Assembly: GCA_025655555.1 (NCBI GenBank)
Contig: JAHXIQ010000001.1
Location: 806,001 to 870,000 of the forward strand
Length of the DNA stretch: 64,000 nt
From: Candidatus Thiodiazotropha sp. (ex Myrtea sp. 'scaly one' KF741663)
Lineage (GTDB): Bacteria > Pseudomonadota > Gammaproteobacteria > Chromatiales > Chromatiaceae
Direction of reading: 5' to 3'
This document shows positions 16,878 through 26,695 of the stretch, piece after piece (the stretch's first letter is position 1; the number at the start of each line of letters is the position of its first letter). The notes under the pieces were generated by a model. It ran no database searches, was not told the DNA's origin, and saw nothing but the letters and a program-made list of their open reading frames with translations. A program made the position numbers and the translations under genes.

Positions 16878-17996
16878 TTATTTAGCGGAATCGAGAGGAA
16901 AGGCTCGAATCTGCTGCGGGTCACTGAATAACGTCCAACGGCTCGTTGACAAGCCGCTGAATGAGGCATCAAATCGCTCTGTCGTGTTATCGGCACCCTC
17001 CACTCTTCGTATAAAAATGTGTCTGACACGATCCGGAAACTCTCTGGCGATCTGCCCATAGATTTCCGGGTCCTTCTCCCCGGAATCGCCTACCAGGATG
17101 AATCGGCGCCCCGGCCAAGCTTCGAAAATCGATCTTATGATTGGAGGCTTGGTCTCTTCAGATGAGGCGAACAACTTGAACAGAGAATGGTCCTTGACTC
17201 TGAACTGTTTCAGGTGAAAAGCACCTCGCGGAAAACCTTCCTGCTCCATGAACTGCGCAAGAAACGGGTAGAGTTGCCATGGGGAAGAGGAAACGTAATG
17301 AAAGGCGGTCCCACTTTTCTCCCAATCACGATAGATGCCTCCCATTCCTTCAACAGATTGATAGGGGCGCAGAAAGGTGTTGGCGAGTAATTCTCTCTTA
17401 TCGAGCACCATGCTTTCCTTGATGGTGTCGTCAATATCTGAGATGACTGAGACACCTTCAGATGGAAGTAATTGGACCTGACCGGAAAACTCTCGTTCGT
17501 CCTCTACTTCGGTTACTGCAAAGAAACTCAGTAGACCATCTTGAATCTGGCCCGCAATTTCGTCCTGCCCAAGACGAATCAGGCCCTTGAAATGGCCATT
17601 CGCTGCCGAGCGTTCTGTTTTGAATCGGTTGTCACCTATCTGAATCTGTGGATTTTTCCATCGTTCATTATCCACCAGAAACATCCGAGCCCGCTCTTGA
17701 AAATAGCGGTTCCGGACCGCATCATCTTCCAGACCCAGTGCTTTTGCCAAACCCGATAAAGCAGCTTTACGCCATGTAGCGTCTTCTTCACGCTCGAAGA
17801 TCCAACCATGTATCGGAATAGCCCATTCACTGGTGCTTTTATCCACATGGGCAGTAGTGGGAAAAAACAGGACCTCCTCATCACTTTTGATTGTCGAGGC
17901 GAATGATAGCGTGGGAATGGTCAAGAAAATAACCAGAAATAGGGCAATGACTGCTATGAGTTTAGGATGATGTAACTTTATAAAGTGCATTTTCAT
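16878..17996 (-). CDS. App1-like (DUF2183) HAD-family phosphatase, exported
   Basis: The product (about 372 residues) has a hydrophobic signal (LIAVIALFLVIFLTIPTLSF). The C-terminal DUF2183/APP1 catalytic domain carries the HAD motif VISDIDDTIKES, the second motif VSSSPWQLYPFL and ILVGDSGEKDPEIY near the end. The yeast homologue App1 dephosphorylates phosphatidate; bacterial members are uncharacterised. The signal predicts periplasmic action on lipid or another phosphomonoester. ATG 17996 fits the signal peptide; ATG 18011 with GAAAGA just upstream and the longer frame from 18122 are alternatives. Confidence 0.82.
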   Translation of the reverse strand: MKMHFIKLHHPKLIAVIALFLVIFLTIPTLSFASTIKSDEEVLFFPTTAHVDKSTSEWAIPIHGWIFEREEDATWRKAALSGLAKALGLEDDAVRNRYFQERARMFLVDNERWKNPQIQIGDNRFKTERSAANGHFKGLIRLGQDEIAGQIQDGLLSFFAVTEVEDEREFSGQVQLLPSEGVSVISDIDDTIKESMVLDKRELLANTFLRPYQSVEGMGGIYRDWEKSGTAFHYVSSSPWQLYPFLAQFMEQEGFPRGAFHLKQFRVKDHSLFKLFASSEETKPPIIRSIFEAWPGRRFILVGDSGEKDPEIYGQIAREFPDRVRHIFIRRVEGADNTTERFDASFSGLSTSRWTLFSDPQQIRAFPLDSAK

Positions 17997-18122
17997 GATT
18001 ATCCGTATCATTCTTTCAGGTAGCGAACAAAGATCGGTATCCACACTCATCACAGAACATGGAAATATAGCCCGTCCTTCGTTACTCCCTGCTTTCTTCT
18101 GATCATCCCTGTCACTATACAA

Positions 18123-18418
18123 CTTTTTTATTTTTCATCTTAACCACATTCATTCGCTATCAGAATGATTGCATATTAAAAAGTCACTGTAGCAGATTAG
18201 TCAAAACATAGGCTGGAAAATCCTTGGCAAAATAAAGATAACCAACGTGTGTGTATACAGCAATAATCGTGCTCAATTACTCGATGTCGTTGCTGCCCTG
18301 CGATCACCGGCATGCCCAGCCAGTGCGGTCTATGTCACATTCCAGGCCAACGTAATACGAGGAGACTGGCGAGAGTAGGGATTAACAAAGCGGGCCAATT
18401 GGCTGAAAAAAACAATCG
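18123..18418. other. Intergenic region without a supported gene
   Basis: Together with 18487-18852 this forms a long gap before the P-type ATPase. Small frames at 18312-18509 (+) and 18330-18563 (-) have no recognisable product and overlap the ksgA remnant. The stretch may be the original upstream region of ksgA (inference). Confidence 0.4.
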
Positions 18419-18486
18419 CACAACAGGACATCCCCTTGATGTCACCGCCCAAGGAAGGGATTCGGGCTGGACCTCTCCCAAGTGTG
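18419..18486 (+). pseudogene. Decayed copy of the ksgA 5' end
   Basis: Bases 18419-18472 align with 22180-22232 at roughly 43 of 54 columns. The match covers the AGGA ribosome-binding site, the TTG start (18436 versus 22198) and the first codons. After removal of one inserted base near the start, the copy reads HRPRKGFGLDLSQV and then stops, against HRPRKRFGQNFLHDPG in KsgA. It is a frameshifted, truncated remnant 3.7 kb upstream of the intact gene. Confidence 0.6.
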
Positions 18487-18852
18487 AATCTTCCACGTTT
18501 CCCCAATGAGCCAGATGGTTGGGTAATTGGAACACTGCCAATTTTTACATTGTTATAGAGCAATGAAAGTAATTGTATCCTTCTAATAGTTAGTATATTT
18601 TTTCCTTAGTCTATTATTGCGCTAGTGGATAAACAGATCTTCAAACATTAAATTTAGCCGCGCAATAAACATCATTTCGGGCGGCCTAACAGATGTTTAG
18701 CCACATCTGTGGAGCTGAAAATCTCTCGTGAGGTCGTAGCTGCTGTGGCTATGGCTGGCTGCGACTGGATCGCCCGTGTAGACCCACACGATGCAGTAAG
18801 AAAACGATGACAAAAAAGGGCTGATCATACTATTGTCAGCAGGAGACTGGAT

Positions 18853-21579
18853 GTGGATACATTGCTTTCCAAACACTGGCATCATTTGCCAACAGATGAA
18901 GTCGAGGGGCTTCTGGAGTCCAGCGCGACGAAAGGGCTCGATATCTTTGAGTTGGAGCATCGTCATGCCCATTTTGGTCCAAACCGTCTTACTCCACAAA
19001 AGGGCAAAGGTCCACTGGAGCTTTTCTTTCTACAATTTCATCAACCACTGATCTATATCCTGCTCGCCGCAGCACTAATTACTTTCCTCTTGCAGGAGTG
19101 GGTCGACAGCGGTGTCATTTTTGGGGTAGTGATGGTCAACGCCGTCGTTGGATTTATCCAGGAATCCAAGGCGTTGAAGGCCATCGAAGCCTTGGCGCAA
19201 TCCATGGAGTGTTCAGCCACCGTAGTCAGGGCAGGCAAGAAAACCGTTGTTCCCTCTGCCGAGGTCGTACCCGGCGACCTGGTGCTGCTGCAATCGGGAG
19301 ACAAGGTACCTGCCGACCTGCGCTTGTTGCGTTCACGGGAGTTGCAAATCGATGAATCCACCCTGACGGGAGAATCCGTGCCTGTACAGAAGCGGCCTGA
19401 TCCATTGGTCCAGGAAACCGTGCTAGCCGATCGTCGCAATATGGCTTATTCATCTACCCTGGTGACTCACGGCACAGGCGCCGGGCTGGTGGTTGCTACT
19501 GGCGATTTAACTGAGATCGGTCATATCAATGCGCTTATTTCCAGCGCTGAGATACTTGCCACACCACTCACGCGTAAAATCACCCAATTCAGCGGAGTTC
19601 TGTTATGGATCATCCTGGTCCTGGCCGGATTGACCATTCTGGCCGGGTGGCTGCATGGTGGTTCATTACTGGAAACCTTCATGGCCGCAGTTGCGCTGGC
19701 CGTGGGCGCAATACCGGAAGGACTGCCCGCTGCCATGACCATTATGCTGGCCATCGGCGTCGGCAAGATGGCCAGGCGCAATGCCATTATCCGCCGCATG
19801 CCGGCGGTGGAAACACTGGGCAGCACCACGGTCATCTGTTCCGATAAAACCGGTACCCTGACGCAGAATCAGATGACCGTTAAGGAAGTTTGCGCCGGTG
19901 GCGGATGCTATGAGTTCGCCGGCGCCGGCTATGCGCCGGAAGGGAACATTTCCCTCGGGGATTCCGTCATCGACACCGAAGCGCATGGCATGCTGATGGA
20001 ATGCCTGCGCGCCGGTCTGTTGTGCAACGAATCCCGTCTGATTCATGACGAGGACCAATGGGGAATCGAGGGAGACCCGACCGAGGCCGCCCTGGTTTCT
20101 GCGGCACTGAAAGCAGGTCTTACGGTGGAAACCTCCGAACAGGAATATCCCCGTGTCGATACCCTGCCCTTCGAATCCGAACATCACTACATGGCGACCC
20201 TGCACCAGGCGGTCGCAGAGACCCACGGCATTATCTACCTGAAAGGCTCCGTGGAGAGCGTCGTCTCGCGTTGTCAGGATGCATTGGATGCTAATGGAGA
20301 TCGCATCCCGCTCGATGCGAATCTGATCGATCAGCAAGTACAGGAAATGGCTGTACGCGGTCTTCGCGTGCTGGCCTTTGCCAGAAAGATTCCAAGTGCA
20401 CCAACCTCAACAGTCAGTCACGCTGACGTGAAAGAGGGCCTGACCTTCCTGGGCCTGCAGGCGATGATGGATCCCCCCAGACAGGAAGCGAAAACCTCCG
20501 TACATGCCTGTCAGCAGGCAGGGGTGCAGGTAAAGATGATCACCGGCGATCATGTGATAACGGCTGCTTCCATCGCTCACCAGATCGGCCTGGATGGCAC
20601 TACAAAGAACAATTTGGATAATTTTGCTATCAGTGGCCACAATCTGTCCGAACTATCCGATCAGAAACTGGTGGATGTCGCTGGAAAGATCGCAGTATTC
20701 GCCCGTGTTACACCCGAACAGAAACTACGTCTGGTCGAGGCGCTCCAGGCCCACGGGCATGTCGTGGCAATGACCGGTGATGGTGTCAACGACGCACCGG
20801 CGCTCAAACAAGCCGATATTGGTGTCGCCATGGGCATGGGGGGAACAGAAGTGGCTAAGGAAGCGGCCGACATGGTACTGACTGACGATAACTTCTCGAC
20901 AATCGAAGCGGCTGTCGAGGAAGGACGCGCAGTATTCGATAACCTGGTCAAATTCATCACCTGGACACTACCGACCAACGTGGGGGAAGGTCTGGTGATT
21001 CTGCTGGCGGTCTTTCTCGGCGTCGCTTTACCCATCACCCCGGTACAGATTCTATGGATAAACATGACGACTGCCGTACTGTTGGGTCTGATGCTCGCCT
21101 TCGAAGATAAGGAGCCGGGCATCATGACTCGGCCACCCCGCCGCCCGGAAACACCTGTGATTACCCGCGAGCTGGCCATCCGCATCGGGGTGGTGAGTTT
21201 GATGCTGGTCGCCGGTGCTTTTGGTCTCTTCGAATGGGTGCTGAGTCAGGGGCAAAGCCTTGAAGTCGCAAGAACTGTGGCCATGAACATGTTTGTATTC
21301 GGCGAACTTTTCTACCTGTTCAATTGCCGCTCGCTGCGTTACAGCATGTTTCAGCTAGGCATATTCACTAACCGATGGCTTATCCTGGGCGTGACGGTGA
21401 TGGCCGGGTTGCAGATACTCATGACCTACGCCCCAACAATGAACCTGCTTTTCGGGACCGCTCCGATTGGTCTTGTAGAATGGGGTTTGATACTGGGTGG
21501 TGGCCTCGCGATCTATACCGTGGTGGGCACTGAAAAATGGTTGCGGCTCCGTGCACATCACAAGGACACAGCACATTAA
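18853..21579 (+). CDS. P-type cation-transporting ATPase (type II, PacL-like)
   Basis: The product (908 residues) has the order of a type II P-type ATPase: an N-terminal cation-ATPase domain, an actuator domain with STLTGES, a PEGLP motif in TM4, phosphorylation motif SDKTGTLTQNQM (Asp331), hinge TGDGVNDAPALK, and a C-terminal six-helix bundle. TM5 keeps NVGE as in SERCA. TM6 reads INMTTAVLLGLML where Ca2+ pumps have an Asp after the Thr, so one canonical Ca2+ ligand is Ala and the ion may not be Ca2+. The GTG start has AGGAG seven bases upstream. It lies in a block flanked by the ksgA remnant and ksgA. Confidence 0.92.
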   Translation: MDTLLSKHWHHLPTDEVEGLLESSATKGLDIFELEHRHAHFGPNRLTPQKGKGPLELFFLQFHQPLIYILLAAALITFLLQEWVDSGVIFGVVMVNAVVGFIQESKALKAIEALAQSMECSATVVRAGKKTVVPSAEVVPGDLVLLQSGDKVPADLRLLRSRELQIDESTLTGESVPVQKRPDPLVQETVLADRRNMAYSSTLVTHGTGAGLVVATGDLTEIGHINALISSAEILATPLTRKITQFSGVLLWIILVLAGLTILAGWLHGGSLLETFMAAVALAVGAIPEGLPAAMTIMLAIGVGKMARRNAIIRRMPAVETLGSTTVICSDKTGTLTQNQMTVKEVCAGGGCYEFAGAGYAPEGNISLGDSVIDTEAHGMLMECLRAGLLCNESRLIHDEDQWGIEGDPTEAALVSAALKAGLTVETSEQEYPRVDTLPFESEHHYMATLHQAVAETHGIIYLKGSVESVVSRCQDALDANGDRIPLDANLIDQQVQEMAVRGLRVLAFARKIPSAPTSTVSHADVKEGLTFLGLQAMMDPPRQEAKTSVHACQQAGVQVKMITGDHVITAASIAHQIGLDGTTKNNLDNFAISGHNLSELSDQKLVDVAGKIAVFARVTPEQKLRLVEALQAHGHVVAMTGDGVNDAPALKQADIGVAMGMGGTEVAKEAADMVLTDDNFSTIEAAVEEGRAVFDNLVKFITWTLPTNVGEGLVILLAVFLGVALPITPVQILWINMTTAVLLGLMLAFEDKEPGIMTRPPRRPETPVITRELAIRIGVVSLMLVAGAFGLFEWVLSQGQSLEVARTVAMNMFVFGELFYLFNCRSLRYSMFQLGIFTNRWLILGVTVMAGLQILMTYAPTMNLLFGTAPIGLVEWGLILGGGLAIYTVVGTEKWLRLRAHHKDTAH

Positions 21580-21739
21580 TACTCGAACTGGACAAGTTGT
21601 TTGGGTCAGTTAAAAGCTGAACCAGCTGAAAGGGTGCTGACAATTTAAGTCCCAGGGGCGTGTAATATCCAACGGCGCATATTCACGCTACAGCCTACTC
21701 CACTCTGCGAGCCCACCAACCCTGAGATTGCGGTAATAA
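21580..21739. other. Non-coding stretch after the P-type ATPase
   Basis: No gene, hairpin with T-run or known repeat was recognised here. Together with the ATPase-gene fragment and its upstream flank it makes a 618-base gap before ksgA. Confidence 0.3.
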
Positions 21740-22006
21740 CTAGCTGACTCCAAGTGCCTTCCAAGATTGAATTAATTGTGTACGGCTGGATGGGCGGTGA
21801 CGAATCGCTGAACCTGGATAACGAACTTGAACCTCATCAGTAAACTGCACATTACGCCTTGCTCCAAGATAGAGATCGATTGCATCAAGAATCGATGATT
21901 TTCCGCTATCTCCTGGCCCAATCAGACAATTCACTCCGGGCAACGAATACAGGCCATTATTCACACTCCTTTGCTCAGCTCCTCCCTAAGAAGGCTGATA
22001 TCAACT
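21740..22006 (-). pseudogene. Fragment of an OLD-family/AAA ATP-binding protein
   Basis: The minus strand is open from after a TAG at 22009-22007 to a TAG at 21740-21742, with a possible GTG start at 21964. It encodes GVNCLIGPGDSGKSSILDA followed by IDLYLGARRNVQFTD. This is a textbook Walker A region of the kind that opens OLD-family endonuclease and RecF-like ATPases. No first beta-strand methionine start is present upstream, and after about residue 45 the sequence loses resemblance and stops. No Walker B or Toprim part is visible nearby. It is best read as a gene remnant. Confidence 0.6.
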
Positions 22007-22179
22007 ATCTAGTCAAACTGGAATTACAACAAATGATATCATTCACTACTCAATCGAATAGCCATCATTTAACTTCGCGAATATCGATACGACTTTGAAT
22101 CGCACCCTATACCTGTCTCACGGGTAGTTTTCGTGAATAAATTCCAGACACACAGAGATAAATCATTGAAAATCCAAAG

Positions 22180-22232
22180 CCACAACAGGATAACCCCTTG
22201 AATCACCGTCCAAGGAAAAGGTTCGGCCAGAA
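22180..22232. repeat. Parent copy of the ksgA 5' direct repeat
   Basis: This stretch covers the ribosome-binding site and first codons of ksgA and matches 18419-18472 in the same orientation at about 80% identity. The two copies bracket the P-type ATPase gene and the OLD-type fragment. Confidence 0.6.
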
Positions 22233-22980
22233 CTTTCTCCACGACCCTGGCATTATTCAGCGCATAGTTCAGACTATCTCGCCACAGCCGGGTGACAACC
22301 TTGTTGAGATTGGCCCGGGACAAGGCGCTATCACTACCGAATTGCTGCCCCTGGTCAAACAGATGCACGCTATCGAACTAGACCGGGATCTTGTTGAGCC
22401 GCTTGCGGTGCGTTGTGCCAAGCTTGGGGAAATCCAGATCCACAATACCGATGCACTGAAGTTCGATTTCTCATCCCTGGCGGAGACGGACCACCCACTG
22501 CGGGTTGTAGGCAACCTGCCCTACAATATCTCTACTCCGCTACTTTTTCACTTGCTCGAACAGTCGGCATCTATCAGCGATATGCACTTCATGCTTCAGA
22601 AGGAGGTCGTCGACAGAATGGGGGCCGACCCAGGTTCCAAGAGCTATGGCCGACTATCGGTGATGCTGCAGGCAAGGGCGGCGGTGACACCCCTATTCAA
22701 CATTGGTCCCGGTGCATTCAATCCACCACCCAAGGTCGAATCTGCCTTTGTACGCTTGCAACCTTACAATTCGTCCCCATATCGTATCGACAACTGGGAA
22801 AACTTCAGCCACGTGGTCAGCCAGGCCTTTTCACAGAGACGCAAGACGTTGCGTAACTGCTTGAAGCAAACTTTGTCCGCAGACGCCATTAAGTCTGTCG
22901 GAATCGACCCTGGATTGCGTGCGGAGTCTCTCTCTGTGGAAAAATTTGCTACGTTGGCTAGGCTGGTGACCGGTCGTTAA
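22198..22980 (+). CDS. rsmA: 16S rRNA (adenine1518-N6/adenine1519-N6)-dimethyltransferase
   Basis: The product (260 residues) is the late ribosome-assembly methyltransferase RsmA/KsgA, which dimethylates two adjacent adenines near the 16S 3' end. It opens with NHRPRKRFGQNFLHDPG. It has the SAM motif LVEIGPGQGAITTELL and the catalytic NLPYNIS motif. Start is TTG, supported by family alignment and by AGGA seven bases upstream. The usual gammaproteobacterial neighbours pdxA and apaG are missing on both sides, which fits rearrangement at this locus. Confidence 0.95.
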   Translation: MNHRPRKRFGQNFLHDPGIIQRIVQTISPQPGDNLVEIGPGQGAITTELLPLVKQMHAIELDRDLVEPLAVRCAKLGEIQIHNTDALKFDFSSLAETDHPLRVVGNLPYNISTPLLFHLLEQSASISDMHFMLQKEVVDRMGADPGSKSYGRLSVMLQARAAVTPLFNIGPGAFNPPPKVESAFVRLQPYNSSPYRIDNWENFSHVVSQAFSQRRKTLRNCLKQTLSADAIKSVGIDPGLRAESLSVEKFATLARLVTGR

Positions 22981-22991
22981 AAAGTTTACCT

Positions 22992-23006
22992 TAGGGCCTG
23001 TTAACA
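22992..23006. repeat. Copy of the TAGGGCCTGTTAACA intergenic repeat
   Basis: This is an exact 15-base match to 4060-4074, twelve bases after the ksgA stop codon. Here only one half of the palindrome is present. Confidence 0.55.
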
Positions 23007-23108
23007 AAGAACTGTTCATTCGTCTTTCTGTGTCTGTGCTTCACTTCGCATGAAGTAACAACGATTGAATGAATCAGTACGTATTCATCAGTGATGATAG
23101 GTATCAGG

Positions 23109-25496
23109 ATGTCAGAAGAAGAATTAAACCAAGACGAAACTGTCGAGATTATCAGCGGCCACACTCTGGCTCGTTCCAATGAGGTTCTGCCCAACCTTAT
23201 TCATCTGCTTCCCGTCTCAGCACGCCCTTTCTTCCCTGGTCAGGCGGTCCCCTTGCTGATGGAAGAGGAACACTGGGAGGCCACCATGGACGCGGTGACC
23301 GAGACCAGTCATCAACTGCTTGGGGTGGTGCTATCGGAAGCCGAGACGGCTGAGACGGCGAGTCCCGAGACCTTCAAGGATATGGGCACGGTCAGCCGAA
23401 TCCACCGTGTGCAGCGTTTTGAGGGGCGACTACAGGTACTGGTTGAGTGTCTTCAGCGCTTTCGTATCGTCAAAGTCGTGCATAACGAAACACCTTTCAC
23501 TGCCCGTGTTGAATACCTGTCGGAACCCAATATAAGCAGTAAGGAGATCAAGCCTTACGCGGTCGCTATCATTAATACAATCAAGGAGCTGCTGCCGCTC
23601 AATCCGCTCTATGCTGAGGAACTTAGGATGTTCCTCGACCGCTTTGGACCGGAAGATCCTTCTCACCTGACTGATTTTGCCGCCAGCCTGACCACATCCG
23701 ACAAGTTTCAGTTACAGGCTGTCCTGGAAACCATAGAACTGCTCCCCCGCATGGAGAAAGTGCTGGAGCTGCTGCACCGTGAGTTGGAGGTCGTCAAGGC
23801 CCAGGCCTCCATCCGCAAGACGGTGGAAGAGCGCATGGAGAAACAGCAGCGGGAGTTCCTGCTGCGGGAACAGCTGAAGGCGATCCAGCAAGAGCTGGGT
23901 ATCGAGAAGGATGACCGCACTGCAGAACTGGATAAATTCCGTGAGCGTCTGGAAGCACTCACACTCACCGAGCAAGCCCAGGCCCGTGTCGATGAAGAGA
24001 TGGGTAAGCTCTCCGTACTGGAGCCCGGCTCACCCGAGTACTCCGTCACCCGGAACTACCTGGATTGGATCACCCTCTTGCCTTGGGGGGTTAATTCAGA
24101 AGACAAACTCGATCTGCAGTACGCCCGCAAAACCCTAGACAAGGACCACTACGGCCTGGAAGACGTGAAAGAGCGAATCCTGGAATTTCTCGCGCTTGGC
24201 ATTATGAAAGGCCAGATTGCCGGCTCCATAATTTTGCTGGTCGGCCCGCCCGGCGTCGGCAAGACCTCTATCGGGCACTCTATCGCTGAAGCAATGGGCC
24301 GCAAGTTCTACCGCTTTTCAGTCGGCGGTATCCGTGACGAGGCCGAGATAAAAGGCCATCGGCGTACCTATATTGGCGCCATGCCCGGCAAGTTCATTCA
24401 GGCGATGAAGGATGCGGGCACCCAGAACCCGGTCATCATGCTCGACGAGATCGATAAGATCGGCGCCTCCTACCAGGGCGATCCCGCGTCTGCGTTGCTG
24501 GAGGTACTCGATCCGGAGCAGAACAGTGATTTTCTCGACCACTATCTCGACCTGCGCTTCGATCTCTCCAAGGCGCTTTTCATCTGTACTGCCAATCAGT
24601 TGGATACGATCCCCCGACCACTGCTCGACCGTATGGAGACGATCTCACTATCGGGTTACATCGCAAACGAAAAGCTGCAGATTGCACGTAAATATCTATT
24701 GCCCCGCCAGTTGGAACGGGCCGGTCTCAAACGCAGTGATCTCAAACTGAACAGTGCCGCCCTGCGCGCCATCATCGAAGGCTATGCCCGTGATGCCGGT
24801 GTCAGACGCCTGGAAAAGCAGATCGGCAAGATTGTTCGTAAGGTGGTGGTGAAGATTCTCGAAGGCGCAAAGAAACCCATCGAAGTCACGGTGGATCACC
24901 TGGAAGAGTATTTGGGTGGTCCGGTCTTCCGCGATGAGCGCAATATCAGCGGCGCCGGTGTCGTGACCGGCCTGGCGTGGACCGCCATGGGTGGCGCCAC
25001 ACTTAATATCGAGGCGGTCGCCACCCATGAGTTCAACCGGGGCTTCAAGCTCACCGGTCAACTGGGTGACGTCATGCGTGAGTCGGCCGAGATCGCCTAT
25101 GGCTACATTGTCAGCCATGCCGAGGAGTTCGGCGCCGACCGGAGTTTTTTCGAAAAGGCCTTCATCCATCTCCATGTGCCCGCTGGCGCAACCCCCAAGG
25201 ATGGCCCTTCAGCCGGGATCACCATGGCCTCAGCACTGCTTTCACTGGCGAGGAAGAAAACCGTACGTAACATAGCCATGACGGGTGAACTGACACTCAC
25301 CGGTCAGGTCTTCCCGGTAGGCGGCATACGGGAGAAAGTCATTGCAGCACGTCGCGCCGGTGTGCGTGAACTGATTCTGCCGGAGGACAACCGCAGCGAC
25401 TTTGAAGAGGTGCCAGAACATATCCGTAAGGGGATCAAGGTCCACTTTGCCTCAGTCTTTGAGGACGTGGTGTCGCTATTGTTTCACGGCAAGTAA
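23109..25496 (+). CDS. lon: ATP-dependent Lon protease
   Basis: The product (about 795 residues) has standard Lon length. The N-terminal substrate-binding LON domain begins [20 protein letters not shown] coiled-coil follows at about 230-290. The AAA+ domain has Walker [12 protein letters not shown], Walker B IMLDEID and sensor [17 protein letters not shown]. The protease domain carries catalytic serine PKDGPSAGI and lysine [14 protein letters not shown]. It degrades misfolded and regulatory proteins in the cytoplasm. ATG 23109 (MSEEELNQ) is preferred to ATG 23091 by conservation. The LON-domain wording ([12 protein letters not shown]) differs from E. coli-type Lon (RDVVVYPHM), so a second lon gene elsewhere is possible (inference). 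Confidence 0.94.
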   Translation: MSEEELNQDETVEIISGHTLARSNEVLPNLIHLLPVSARPFFPGQAVPLLMEEEHWEATMDAVTETSHQLLGVVLSEAETAETASPETFKDMGTVSRIHRVQRFEGRLQVLVECLQRFRIVKVVHNETPFTARVEYLSEPNISSKEIKPYAVAIINTIKELLPLNPLYAEELRMFLDRFGPEDPSHLTDFAASLTTSDKFQLQAVLETIELLPRMEKVLELLHRELEVVKAQASIRKTVEERMEKQQREFLLREQLKAIQQELGIEKDDRTAELDKFRERLEALTLTEQAQARVDEEMGKLSVLEPGSPEYSVTRNYLDWITLLPWGVNSEDKLDLQYARKTLDKDHYGLEDVKERILEFLALGIMKGQIAGSIILLVGPPGVGKTSIGHSIAEAMGRKFYRFSVGGIRDEAEIKGHRRTYIGAMPGKFIQAMKDAGTQNPVIMLDEIDKIGASYQGDPASALLEVLDPEQNSDFLDHYLDLRFDLSKALFICTANQLDTIPRPLLDRMETISLSGYIANEKLQIARKYLLPRQLERAGLKRSDLKLNSAALRAIIEGYARDAGVRRLEKQIGKIVRKVVVKILEGAKKPIEVTVDHLEEYLGGPVFRDERNISGAGVVTGLAWTAMGGATLNIEAVATHEFNRGFKLTGQLGDVMRESAEIAYGYIVSHAEEFGADRSFFEKAFIHLHVPAGATPKDGPSAGITMASALLSLARKKTVRNIAMTGELTLTGQVFPVGGIREKVIAARRAGVRELILPEDNRSDFEEVPEHIRKGIKVHFASVFEDVVSLLFHGK

Positions 25497-25522
25497 GTAC
25501 TTTCCTCGTTGGGAGAGAAAAA

Positions 25523-26686
25523 TCAGGTCCTATTCAGGAACAGATTCGCCGATGTGGGCCCGGTAAATCCGGGAAACACCTGCGCGACATCGGTTCCGCC
25601 CAGGCGCTTCGTCAATAGCTCCGAAAGCAGGGTTCGCATATCGGTCGTGATGGCCAGATCCTCTCCCAGATGGAGATGCTGGGTTGCCAGACCGGGCCAG
25701 TCTGCGATGACCTGACCACCGTTGACACCGCCCCCCATGGCATAGGCGAGGCCGCCCGTCCCGTGATCGGTGCCGACTGAGGCATTCTCCGCCACGCGAC
25801 GACCGAACTCGGTCATAACAAAAAGACTGATACCCTGCATCCGACTTCCCATGTCGGTGTGGAATGCACTCATTGAACCGGCCAGGTCGCTGAGGGATTG
25901 CTGTAGGTTGTTCGGCAGGCTCTCATGGTGATCCCAGTCGCCGGAATCGATAAAAATCACTTCAACAGAGAGGTTCGATTTGATCAATTGCCCCGCCTGT
26001 TTCAGCTTGTTGCCCAGTTCGCTGTTGGGATAGACAGCGCCATTCTCCGGGACAAGAGCCGGCAGGTTGGCTGCCTGCAACGCATCCACGGCCAACAGCG
26101 CGGCCTGTGCTGAGTGTGCAAAGGGCGCCTGATCGTGAAAGAGACTGAGCAACACATCCGTATAGCCGGCATCGATCACATCCTGATCGAAACCGAACTC
26201 TCCCAGGTTGCTGATGGCCAACGGCTCCTCTGAACCCTGGAGCGAAACCGGTACGTTTCCGCTGATGGAGATGACGCGGAACGCGGATTCGGTTGTCGGC
26301 ACACTGAGCGCCAGATGGCGTCCCAACCAACCACTGTCCGGCAGCGGTTTTGCGGTCACCCCACTCTCTACCAGATCCTGCGCGGAAAAGTGTGAGCGTG
26401 AATCGTGGGGCATGCCGGTAGCGTGGACAAATGCCAGTTCACCCATATCATAGATGGGCTTTAGTGGATCCAACGACGGGTGGAGCGCGAAATAGCCATC
26501 CAGGTCGATTCCGCCACCCGGGTTTCCCGGTGCCGGCACGGCAATGGCATTTCGATGTGTGTAGTAGTCGCTGTCACCGTAAGGTACGAGACTGTTCAGT
26601 CCGTCTGCGGCACCCCGTTGAAACAGGCAGACGAAGACATCCTTTTGTGACAAAAGCTTACCGGCTGAGGCGTCTGTTGATGCCAT
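25523..26686 (-). CDS. DUF1501 family protein without its own signal peptide
   Basis: The product (387 residues) shows DUF1501 marks: VFVCLFQRGAADGLNSLVPY near the start, FIDSGDWDHHESL in the middle, and MTEFGRRVAENASVGTDHG. No Tat or Sec signal is present, and an in-frame stop (the end of the DUF1800 gene) lies only nine bases upstream, so no longer start exists. Its DUF1800 partner carries a Tat signal, so export as a complex is one possibility (inference). It is shorter than and clearly diverged from the other DUF1501 protein at 2383-4029. Confidence 0.85.
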   Translation of the reverse strand: MASTDASAGKLLSQKDVFVCLFQRGAADGLNSLVPYGDSDYYTHRNAIAVPAPGNPGGGIDLDGYFALHPSLDPLKPIYDMGELAFVHATGMPHDSRSHFSAQDLVESGVTAKPLPDSGWLGRHLALSVPTTESAFRVISISGNVPVSLQGSEEPLAISNLGEFGFDQDVIDAGYTDVLLSLFHDQAPFAHSAQAALLAVDALQAANLPALVPENGAVYPNSELGNKLKQAGQLIKSNLSVEVIFIDSGDWDHHESLPNNLQQSLSDLAGSMSAFHTDMGSRMQGISLFVMTEFGRRVAENASVGTDHGTGGLAYAMGGGVNGGQVIADWPGLATQHLHLGEDLAITTDMRTLLSELLTKRLGGTDVAQVFPGFTGPTSANLFLNRT

Positions 26687-26695
26687 GGTCTCTCT

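Noticed and set aside
18312..18563. Small frames on both strands upstream of the P-type ATPase
   Set aside because: They overlap the decayed ksgA copy, have no ribosome-binding site and show no family resemblance.
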